From NCBI GenBank assembly GCA_001600875.1, contig BCLD01000004.1:219536-283535 (forward strand): a stretch of DNA of 64,000 nucleotides, written 5' to 3'. Below, piece by piece: positions 11,695 through 22,494 of the stretch. Position 1 is the stretch's first letter, and the number at the start of each line of letters is the position of its first letter. Made by a program: the position numbers and the translations under genes. Source of the stretch: Solicoccozyma terricola (Eukaryota; Basidiomycota; Tremellomycetes; Filobasidiales; Piskurozymaceae). The notes below the pieces were generated by a model. It was not told the DNA's origin, made no database searches, and worked only from the letters and a program-made list of their open reading frames with translations.

Positions 11695-12009
11695 GGTGAC
11701 TGGATGTGTGAGGAAGGTGGTGGATGGCGAGAAGGTGGTGGATGGTTGCTGCCAGATGTTTGCATATACCCGAATTGCCGGGTTCGACGATTCCAACTAC
11801 TCGGCCACGTGGCGTCGAGGTGCTCGACGGCGGGAGACAGCATATTTCATAAACTCGTTCGCATCAGGAGACACTATTCTACTCGATATACAGAATCCAA
11901 CCAAGCCTGTCACCATCTCTTCTCATCCAAACTATTTCCTCTTCCTTTTCCTCTTCATCTTTCACTTCAAATTCGCCGAGGGCGATCTCATCTAATCCAC
12001 ACCCCCAGT
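11695..12009. promoter_or_regulatory. ALDH promoter / Ish1-gene 3' region
   Basis: A short spacer upstream of the ALDH start and downstream of the Ish1-domain gene, both on the minus strand. No recognisable gene. A CCACGTGG-like core (gccacgtggc) lies near 11803-11812. Confidence 0.4.
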
Positions 12010-13377
12010 TCAAAGCTCCTTCTTGGCCGACTTGGACGCTTTGGCGCTCACAGAGCTCAACGAGCTCGAGTACGACGAAGCGCTCTTGGACGCCGAGCTA
12101 GCGCTGGCGGAAGCGACAGAAGCAGCGGACATGGCGCTCAAGCTAGCCTTGCTGACAACCGAAGACACTGAAGCGGATGCCAACGAGGCGGACTTTGAGG
12201 CGGACACGGAGAGGGAAGAGTAGTAGACTGAAGCAGAGGAAGAGAGCGATGACGCGGATGAGGAGAGAGAGTGAATGAGGGAAGATGCGGATTTAGAAGC
12301 CTCGTGGGCGACGGAGCTTGCGGACTTGGAAGCAGCGACGGCGGCGACTGGGGGGNGGGGGAGGAAAAANGGGGGGGGGGGGGGGGAGGCGAGGATTAGC
12401 ACACCCTGCAACTGGTGAAGACGACGGCCCAAAAACTCACCAGAAGCATCCCTGGAAGCAGAGCTAGCAGCGCTAGAAGCCGAAGCGCCACCAGATTTGG
12501 CAGCCACGCTAGCCGATTTGGAAGCGACAGAGCTCAAACTGCTAGAGATCGAGGAAGCAGCGGAGACGGCGCTGTTAGATGCGCTAACAGCGGAGGCACT
12601 GTAGTATGGGAGGAGGGTGATTTCGTTCAGTATTCCAAAGCCTCAGCCAGAAGGGAATGCGAATTCTTCCGCCTTGCCTCGACTCACCTAGCTGAAACGG
12701 AAGCCTCGGACGCATAAGAGCTAGCACTCTCAGCGAGATGTTCAGCAGTGTAGCTAGCCTGGTAGAACAACGACGAAGCAGCGGAAGAGATCGAAGCGTA
12801 ACCTCGCTCAAGTTGTTGCTCTGGAGAAAGTTTTGAACCAGCACCGGTGAGGATCTCGAGGATGTGTGAGAGTTGACCTTCGGCGAATTCGACACCGCCG
12901 TTGATGGTGTCGCGGATCATACCGAGGAGAGATTCAACGCGAGACGCGGCTTGGACGTATCGAACTGTAGAAGAAGATGAATTCCGGGGAGATGAGCCAT
13001 CGGACTCGCGGGGCAGGCACCACGGCCAACCCGAACTCACTTCGAACTTCGTGCAACAAAGACGGCCTCGTTGCGTATTTAGTATCATCTACACCGTGAT
13101 CCCTGAGGTACGCTCTGAGCCTCGCATCTGGCCATGCCAAGAAAGGTGGAGTTGTCTTTTCCTGATACTTGTCACCTATCAACTTTATCATTTCATCTCT
13201 CTTCCCTTCGTAATCAGATTTGATAAGATTATGTTCGATAAGCCATTCTCGAAGTTCGGAATCATACCATCCGGAGAAGAGGGTGGATTTGGATTTGACG
13301 TAGTTGTCAGACATGAGACGTTGGTATTTCTCACGTTTGAGCTCGGCGGCATCAGAGGAACTGGGGTGGGGGGAAAA

Positions 13378-13452
<75 letters not shown>

Positions 13453-15187
13453 GGGGAAGGGCCCTTCTGTCTGCAGCTCATTGTATNNNNNNNNNNNNNN
13501 NNNNNNNNNNNNNNNNNNNNNNNNNNNNNNNNNNNNNNNNNNNNNNNNNNNNNNNNNNNNNNNNNNNNNNNNNNNNNNNNNNNNNNNNNNNNNNNNNNNN
13601 NNNNNNNNNNNNNNNNNNNNNNNNNNNNNNNNNNNNNNNNNNNNNNNNNNNNNNNNNNNNNNNNNNNNNNNNNNNNNNNNNNNNNNNNNNNNNNNNNNNN
13701 NNNNNNNNNNNNNNNNNNNNNNNNNNNNNNNNNNNNNNNNNNNNNNNNNNNNNNNNNNNNNNNNNNNNNNNNNNNNNCCCCCCCCCCCCCCCGCGGCGGA
13801 CTCACAGAATCCCCTCTTTAACCAACCAATCCCTCATCTGACTATCCTTCCAACCCGACCACGCTGTATCTTTAACATCCCAATAATTCTTCTTCATCAA
13901 ATCCAACAATTTTTCCCTTTGATTTGGAGGTTCCAATATCCCATGTTTAACCAACCATGATTTGATATATGAATCAGACCAAGCGTTGTAGATTGGATCA
14001 TTGACGACGTGGTATGCTGATGCCATTTTCTGAAGGAGGAGATTACGAGGATGGGTTGATTTCGCTTCGATCACGTTGTGTTCCTCGAGCCATGTCCTGG
14101 GGGTGGGGTGGGGGGGGGGAGACGAAGACGAAGAAGAGGAAGAAGACGACGAGAGACGATGGAGGAAGACGAGAGACGACAGAGGGGAGAGAAGAGACGA
14201 CGACGACGAAGAACACGAAGACGAAGCCAGAAAATGAAAAACCCGGATCAAATCAACAATCAATCCTCCCCACCCCCTCGCATCCCCCACATCCCACTCA
14301 CCTCAACTGATTATCATCCCAACCCGACCAAACATAATCCTTTGTCTGATCCATCGCCTCACTTGCTTTCGCACTTGCATAACCCGCCAAACTAGATAAA
14401 CCAGTACCAGCTGCATGAGCAGCGGAAGTTAGTGATGATCCACCGTTGTTGTATAGTGATGAGAGGGATGATGCGGCTTGATCGGTTGGTTTACCGTGGA
14501 TGGCTGTGGAGAGGGAAGAGGCTCTGTGGGTGGTGGGGAAGAAGAAAAAGAAAAGGAAAAAGTGTGTGTTGGATCAGTGGTCCAGCGTTGAATGAGAAAA
14601 GATACACTCCCCCCCCCCCCCCACACACACACACTCACTTCTGCTTTGCTGCAATCCTCAACTGTTCCGTACTCCCCGTGGGTGAAACAACGCCATGTTC
14701 CAATAAAAACTCTCTCAATCTACTATCCTCCCAAGTATCAACCACTTTATCCGAATAAACTTCATAATAAGCTTGTGCAATACCAGCACCTTTAGCACCT
14801 GCTACAGCTGCTGAATCTGCGTTTTTTAAGATCAAGTCGAGGAGTTGGGATTTGGTAGGGTTGGAGTTTGGGAGTGGGATTCCTTTGGATTGGAGGTAGG
14901 ATTTGGAGTCTTCGATTGACCATGTGGATGGGTCGGCTGGAGCGAGCGAGCGAGCGAGCGAGTGAGGTGAGGGATGGAGGTGAGGGAGGGGAGTGAAGGA
15001 GGTGGAGATGAAAAAGACCAAATATCAGTAAAAAATCTCAAACCCCTCTCACCACCACCCACCACCAACCCCCCAACCCCCCACACTCACTCAAGTCAGC
15101 ACCCGAGGATCCAAACCACTTTGCTTGAACACCAGTATTGATGACAGCCGAAGCGAGTAAAACCGTTGAAACTGATAATTTGACCAT
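12010..15187 (-). CDS. Ish1/Msc1-domain stress and nuclear-envelope protein, broken by a gap
   Basis: The minus-strand gene starts MVKLSVSTVLLASAVINTG, a clear signal peptide ending near VQAKW. At least seven Ish1 motifs follow, each about 40 residues with a W-x-D-S/N-x-L/M-R/K-x-W/F/Y-L core: DPSTWSIEDSKSYL, VVDTWEDSRLREFLLEHG, WSGWDDNQLRTWLEEHN, NAWSDSYIKSWLVKHG, WSGWKDSQMRDWLVKEG, FSGWYDSELREWLIEHN and AWPDARLRAYLRDHG. The fifth is cut by the N gap 13487-13777. The C-terminal 250 or so residues are almost only Ser and Ala in a LEA-like pattern, with a few heptad-like KSAS units, and end KSAKKEL. Known for the family: Schizosaccharomyces Ish1 and budding-yeast Msc1 are stress-linked nuclear envelope/ER proteins. 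Signal peptide plus KKEL suggests lumenal ER residence (inference). Introns carry long C or G runs. Confidence 0.8.
13378..13451. repeat. 74-base G homopolymer
   Basis: An uninterrupted G run inside an intron of the Ish1-domain gene (poly-C in the sense RNA), directly before the gap. The true length is unreliable because assemblies slip on such runs. Confidence 0.95.
13453..13486 (+). repeat. 34-base exact inverted copy of 26502-26535 (probable chimeric contig end)
   Basis: This stretch between the G homopolymer and the gap is the exact reverse complement of 26502-26535, which lies next to a C homopolymer in another gene. In the 26.5 kb locus the same bases include an intron-acceptor-like ctgtctgcag. 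Most likely the assembler walked through poly-G into the wrong locus. Confidence 0.8.
13487..13777. other. Assembly gap (291 N)
   Basis: A run of N flanked on the left by the chimeric stretch and on the right by about 15 C. It cuts the fifth Ish1 motif of the minus-strand gene. Confidence 0.99.
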
Positions 15188-15851
15188 TGTTTGTTTGTGT
15201 GTGTGTGTGTTGTGGATGTGTGTGTGTTGTGTGGAAGTGAATGTGTGGATGTGGATAAGAGGTAGACAGAGGGGGGGATTGAATCCTTGGAGACCCGATG
15301 AAAAGGGGATTGTGGGTGGATGGGTGGATGATGATGATGATGCGAGTGACGTCACATGTTGGGAATGGGAATGGGAGGGGGGGCTGTCACGTGATACTAC
15401 CGATGGGTTGATGACGACATCAGGTATTCGCCACCGCCACCGCCACCCAGTCGCCACCCAGTCGCCACCGTCGCGTCGATGGATGAGCAATTGACCCCTT
15501 TTGTTGGTGAGAGAGAGGAGGGAGAGGAGGTAGGGTAGAGGAGGGTAGGGAGGGTGGGGAGGGTAGGGAGGTAGGGTAGAACATTCCATTCCACATCCAC
15601 ATCCACAACCACACATACAGAGAACACCCACACCCCCATCTTCTCATACACGGATTCATTCTTCATCCTCATACTCGTCCGGAATTCAAACAAGTGGGCA
15701 CCGTAGGCGGGTACCCCGGGTGGTTCGACGCGTCGGACTCAATCCACACAATAGCAGCATCCAACATCGCATCCATCCCACATCCCATTAACAGCAAACA
15801 ACCAGCAAGCAACAACCAAACATTCTTGTCATCCTCCATACTTACACAGCA
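15188..15851. promoter_or_regulatory. Divergent promoter of the Ish1-domain gene with CRE and TCACGTGA palindromes
   Basis: The perfect CRE TGACGTCA lies at 15347-15354 and TCACGTGA at 15387-15394, about 160-200 bases upstream of the Ish1-gene start. A G/A-rich tract with repeated GGTAGGG words (about 15511-15580) and a CACATC repeat (about 15594-15612) follow. CRE sites are bound by CREB/ATF-type bZIP factors such as Atf1, which drives ish1 in fission yeast; extending that link here is inference. An ACGCGT box lies near 15729. Confidence 0.55.
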
Positions 15852-16587
15852 ATGAATATTAAACGTAGAATATCGAATTTCTGGGGAGGTGATGTGAGTT
15901 TTTTGATTATCTATCTCCAAAGTGACCACTTGCCCGTTCGGTGACATCGTACGAACGAAACTAAAATTTACAAAACTACCCATTTCTAACCCCCATCTCC
16001 CATTCGCCCCTCTACAACCCCCCTCCCCCTCCCCCCCCCCCCCCCCCCCCCCCCCCCGCGTCCCAGCTATGCCTTCGATTCCGATTTTTCCCAACCCTCG
16101 ACACCGTCACATACCTCATAATACCGCACGGTCGATTCCCCAGTCACCAACCCAAAGATGACCACCTTCCCCCCAACCCAACCACAAACCAGTCATCTAA
16201 ATCCCAATCCCAATCATCCCCCGCATCATCATCATCATCCCCAACATCCCTATCCACCTTATCCACCTTATCCACCCTTTCCACCCTCTCATCAACATTC
16301 TTAACAATCGAATGGTCAGGTCATAAAACTCATTTAATACCAATGATTTCAAATAATAAATTAGGTGTTTCGGAACGTGATGAAATTGTTTCGTCGGGGG
16401 ATTATGCGAGGTTGGTTGATGAAGTGAGTTTACAAGGGGGGGAAAGCCGGGGGGGGGNGGAGGGAGGAGAGGGGGAGGGAGGGGTGGAGGGAGAGGGGGA
16501 GGGAGGGAATGAGTTATGCGACCAGTTAAGGAAGCGCTTTCTTCCGTGATCGTAACGATCATTCGGTTTCTTCACGGATGTAGTCAA
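15852..16587 (+). CDS. Unrecognised gene, partial and frame-ambiguous
   Basis: Exon 1 reads MNIKRRISNFWGGD (15852-15893), then GTGAGT. An intron with a long C run ends at the acceptor gtcccag, and an exon 16067-16423 is open in the expected phase throughout. It contains a Ser/Thr-rich repeat and then WSGHKTHLIPMISNNKLGV and ERDEIVSSGDYARLVDE. A second reading of its first third, YAFDSDFSQPSTPSHTS, looks even more protein-like but stops early, so a frameshift or missed intron is likely. A third exon (about 16531-16587) reads EALSSVIVTIIRFLHGCSQ before GTATCT. No continuation can be followed through the hairpin-rich, homopolymer-rich stretch that comes next. The family is unknown to me. One N at 16458 sits in a G run. 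Confidence 0.35.
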
Positions 16588-17831
16588 GTATCTTTTCATC
16601 TCTTCGCCATGCTCCGCGTTGAGGATCTCTTCTCAAGCGACGCGCATCGAGCATACATTTCTTCTTTCGCGAACGGAGTTGAGCAATCACTCGTCTTTTT
16701 CTGCGAGTATAGCGAGAGATACTCTTCGCGAACTAAACGCCGGGAGGGGGGGGGGGGGGGTTTGTTTTGTTCTTTTTTTTGTTTTTTTTTGGGGGCTCGC
16801 AAGCGGAACGAACAATTCTTTTCGTTTTGTCTTTTTTTTTGGCGAACGTAGCGAGTATTTTCATCCTTTCTTTCTTCGAGGATGGAATAAAGCGATCACT
16901 CCTTTTCTCCGGGAGTATGGCGAGTGATACGCTGTTCTCGCTTTTGCAAGTATATATCCGAGCATTCATTTCCTTTTTTTTTTATCCTCGGCGAATATTG
17001 GGAGATTATGACACTGATGGGTGTTGTTTTTTTTGTTTTTTTTTCGTTTTTTTTCTTTTTTGGCGGGGTTCGTTTTCCCCCAAAGACAATGGATGGGAAT
17101 GTTATTGGGTTAGGGATTATGAATGGGAGTAATAGAGGGAAAAAATGAGGTGGGAAAGGTTTACAATCGATACACTGATCCAGGATGGGAGGTGGCGTGG
17201 TGGTGGTGGTGGTGACAGGGGAAGTGGGGGTGTGAAGAGGAGTAACCCCCCCCCCCCCCCCCATCCACCCCACCCCCCGGGGGGCGGCGGGGCGGCGGGT
17301 CCCATATCTCGCTCTTATTCCTGTTTCACCAGAACCTCGTTCTCATCTCCCTGTACCAACACCCCCCCCCCCACAAAGGTTGTACTTTTATCCTTGTCTA
17401 AACATTTTTGATGGGTTTACCTCGAGGAGTGTTGGGTTCAACCAAAGTTTGATGGGGGGGATTTGTAAAACAAGAAACATGTAAAAGCACATGTATCAAT
17501 TCCGTGCATATGGCCCCGCAGCCCGGCCGCTCATGTCTGAAAGACGAAACAATCGAAAGTCCGACGTTGAATGAGTGATTGAATGTTTCCCAAAATAAAA
17601 ATAAAAATGCACAAGTTTATGCTGATGCTGTGTTGCTCTACCGCCCCCGGCGCCCGGGGGGGGGGGGGGGGGGGGGGGGGGAGGGTACAAATTTACAAAT
17701 CTAATCAAGGGGGAGTAAAGTAAAGGGAGACACAGCGGGATGAGTAGGGAGTGACATTGTCTATAAGGCGGAGAAGACGGGTAAAAGGAGGTAGCAGAAG
17801 AGTGCCCGGTGTTGCCGGTGCCGGTGGGAGG
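16588..17831. other. Homopolymer- and hairpin-rich stretch without a clear gene
   Basis: About 1.2 kb with G, C and T runs (for example T-rich blocks at 16760-16850 and 17020-17060, C at 17247-17261, G at 17657-17682) and degenerate hairpin repeats (16600-16950). Small open pieces such as DNGWECYWVRDYEWE (near 17090) could be remnants or exons of the preceding unknown gene, but no splice path convinced me. The right end is the 3' region of ERG1. Confidence 0.5.
16620..16950. repeat. Degenerate hairpin repeat with two tandem copies
   Basis: Copy A (about 16671-16738) and copy B (about 16881-16943) share the order GC[A/G]ATCACTC, a T/C-rich spacer, GGGAG or GCGAGTATRGCGAG, then GATAC. In copy B, ATCACTC pairs with GAGTGAT around a short loop. 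The 10-mer GCAATCACTC at 16683-16692 recurs in the LSM6 intron at 60817-60826. Confidence 0.6.
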
Positions 17832-19913
<2,082 letters not shown>

Positions 19914-21043
19914 GGATGGTGTGAGATGTGAGTGAGTGTGATATGGCGATGTCCAGTCGATGAAGATGCAGCTGATGGTCTGTTCAAAAGTGGTGGTACG
20001 ACGCGGTGCACTCTGTTCGATCTGAAACAAAACATTCGCCAGACCACGGTGCGCGATTAATTTGTATTCGCGGTGGGGGTGGCGGTGGCGGTGGCGGGTC
20101 CCTGTAGCCATTGAAGGGTATCCACAGCCGTTCGGTCTCCGTCATCACCACCACCCATGGGATACCTTCATGGACATCCATTGATCCAACAACCCGGGTG
20201 ACAACGGGCGACAACGGCTCGTAGGTGGTTCTATCCGTATTCCCCGCCTATAAGCTAATTTCTGCGCAACAACGCAGTCCGACTCGGCAAAATCTGAGAT
20301 GCAATCTCGTAAACAGACACATAAAGGAGGGAATGGCCAGCGGGTTGCTTCGAATTCGGATTGAGCTCTGCTTCCTATATTGAGTCTCGGCAGATGACGT
20401 GCGTTGTGTAAAGCACGGAATACAGCAATCACGACTACTGCACTCCTCACACAGTCTGCATGAACATTACTTACGCACCGCCTCGATCGACTCATTACAT
20501 CAGCTCTGTCCTACATACTGCCTCTCTCAGCGAGCCTCCAGATCGGTTAACCTTTCTCTGAACCCATTCATCGATATCAGCACTGCCCCTCCAGGGCGAA
20601 AGGAGAACCCAGGAGTTGATCATGAAAGGGAGATCACCCGATCTACAGGAGAGAGGGGTCGGGTTTGCCGGGAATCGGCCGGGAGTCGGGTGTATTTGCG
20701 AAATTGTAAGGAGTGGTAAAGGGAGAATCACGGTCGATTAAGGCACTCCCTTGTTGTAGGAAGATGATGTTGCATCTTTTCTCCTGGGTTAATTTTTACA
20801 TGACACAGATTCAACCAAAGGAGGGATTTGCGGGAAGTTTGTCTATAAGATGGAGCAAGATGATGAGAAAGGGGTGGCGGAATACTTCCCCTCGGGCCGT
20901 AGTTCAAGTCACACATTACCACACTTGTCGATCGTAGATAATCTGCCAACAGCCAGAGTCGGGATACACACTTGCCAACACATCTTGTTATCCTCAGAAA
21001 CATCGTTGTGAAACGCGGTATCAAGTAACCCTACACACTTTTC
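19914..21043. promoter_or_regulatory. Divergent intergenic region between ERG1 and GATA-finger gene
   Basis: About 1.1 kb without a convincing gene. Short open frames here lack family-like sequence. It must contain both promoters. I saw no sterol-response element I would defend. Confidence 0.45.
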
Positions 21044-22420
21044 ATGGCTTCAATCGTCGCTACCAACACTCCGACACTCCCTCTGAACCGAGACGGCCGA
21101 TCATCACTCCCAAACCAGGCACCCCAGAAGTCGATGAACACACCTCGGCCTGCGCCACTTCACCTCCCTTCTAAACCCACTACATCTCAAGCTCTTCCCA
21201 TTCTCAGTCGAGACGAAGTCTCGCCAAAGGCGACTCCTTCCCAAGCACCTCCCGTGAGCGTGACGTCCAATGATCTAGAAGTCAGGCGTGCTTCGTACCC
21301 TCTAGGCTACCAGCGGAGAGAGATAATGACAAACCTAGTGACCCCTACAATCCATATACCCAATTTCTTCCAGGCTCCTTGGGTACGTAAACCCAAGCCG
21401 ACCCCGCTTCCGAAGCTAGTAGCTCCGTCGCCCCAACAGAAAGTCCCGGGATTCAAGCGGAACCTATCCCCTACCCTTCTTCCCAAGCCAGCAGTCCGGC
21501 AAGCACTGCCTCCAACTGGCAGTCCTCCTGGTGGAGGTGTCAGCAATGCGATTCGGCAGATGCCAGCGATAGGGACTGTCAATGGCCAGGGGCCGCCTAT
21601 GGGCACCCAAGGACGTCCGTCTGCCGACGATGTGTTAACAAGGAAGGGCTCGACGACGGCCTCCATTGCTTGCGCCTACTGCACGGCAACTGGGGTGACG
21701 GCGGCGTGGAGGAGAGACAAGACTGGTAGACCTTTGTGTGGCAAATGCTGTGATCAGCTGAGGAGGAGAATGAACCCGCGCTATGTTGTGAGTGCGATCA
21801 ACAATATCCACAGTGTTGCCTTTTTAGGCTTACCTTTTCTCTGTCAGGCCGCCTCCCCGGCAGTTGGGAATGTACGACCCCAAGTACGAGGCATCACGGA
21901 TCTCACTTTGCCACCTCGTATTGATACCAACCGTCGAGCTACACCTCCCTACCCTTCAAGTCGACCTCGAGAAATCTCTGTATCGGCACGTCCATCTACC
22001 CCTCAACCCACTGGTGAGATCAAGGCTCCTGCCGCCTACGCAGTTTCACAAGTACATCCCGAATCCGCCCCTCGACCAACTCTACACGCGGTCATCGAAC
22101 CAGTCCACTCCCACGACACTGTAACCTTGCCCCCTTTGTCCGATCTCGAGCGCATCGCTGGAACGTACAAACCCTACAATCCTCACACGAACCAAACGGA
22201 CTTTGCGACTCGCAGACGCTCAGACCAAAGCAGTGGAAGCAGGACGTTAGTATCAGAGGAGGACGTGCGACAGAGTCGAATCACGTTAATGGAGGGCAGA
22301 CGGTGGATTTGGAGCATGCTCGACGAGACCAACGAGTTGCTCAAGGCTCTGGACGAGGTTCATTACTACAAGGAACGGATAGAAGAGGAAGCGGGGTCAC
22401 GAGACGTTCGTGCGCTATAA
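21044..22420 (+). CDS. GATA-type zinc finger transcription factor
   Basis: The first 205 or so residues are Pro/Ser/Thr-rich with basic patches. A single finger follows at about residues 210-250: CAYC, eighteen residues containing the AAWRRDKTGRPL signature, then CGKC, giving C-X2-C-X18-C-X2-C, and then the basic tail RRRMNPRYV. The tail region is again Pro-rich and ends with a charged helical segment (about 50 residues, LLKALDEVHYYKERIEEE). A 60-base intron at 21788-21847 (gtgagt to ctgtcag) keeps frame and has no stop; spliced, RYV joins AASPAVGN. The 18-residue loop differs from the 17-residue loop of AreA/Gat1 regulators and is closer to WC-2-like and some other fungal GATA proteins, so a nitrogen role is not implied. 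It converges on the RA-PH gene 75 bases away. Confidence 0.8.
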   Translation: MASIVATNTPTLPLNRDGRSSLPNQAPQKSMNTPRPAPLHLPSKPTTSQALPILSRDEVSPKATPSQAPPVSVTSNDLEVRRASYPLGYQRREIMTNLVTPTIHIPNFFQAPWVRKPKPTPLPKLVAPSPQQKVPGFKRNLSPTLLPKPAVRQALPPTGSPPGGGVSNAIRQMPAIGTVNGQGPPMGTQGRPSADDVLTRKGSTTASIACAYCTATGVTAAWRRDKTGRPLCGKCCDQLRRRMNPRYVVSAINNIHSVAFLGLPFLCQAASPAVGNVRPQVRGITDLTLPPRIDTNRRATPPYPSSRPREISVSARPSTPQPTGEIKAPAAYAVSQVHPESAPRPTLHAVIEPVHSHDTVTLPPLSDLERIAGTYKPYNPHTNQTDFATRRRSDQSSGSRTLVSEEDVRQSRITLMEGRRWIWSMLDETNELLKALDEVHYYKERIEEEAGSRDVRAL

Positions 22421-22494
22421 AGTCTGCCACTTGCTGTCTGTTTTGTATTGCTAGATTCCCTGCCAGATGTCCACATGTTCATACCATCCCGAGG

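Noticed and set aside
12901..13821. 306-codon plus-strand frame across the poly-G run and gap
   Set aside because: It translates the homopolymer and N bases; the real gene is on the other strand.
20500..21024. Short frames between ERG1 and the GATA gene
   Set aside because: No splice path or recognisable domain; best explained as promoter DNA.
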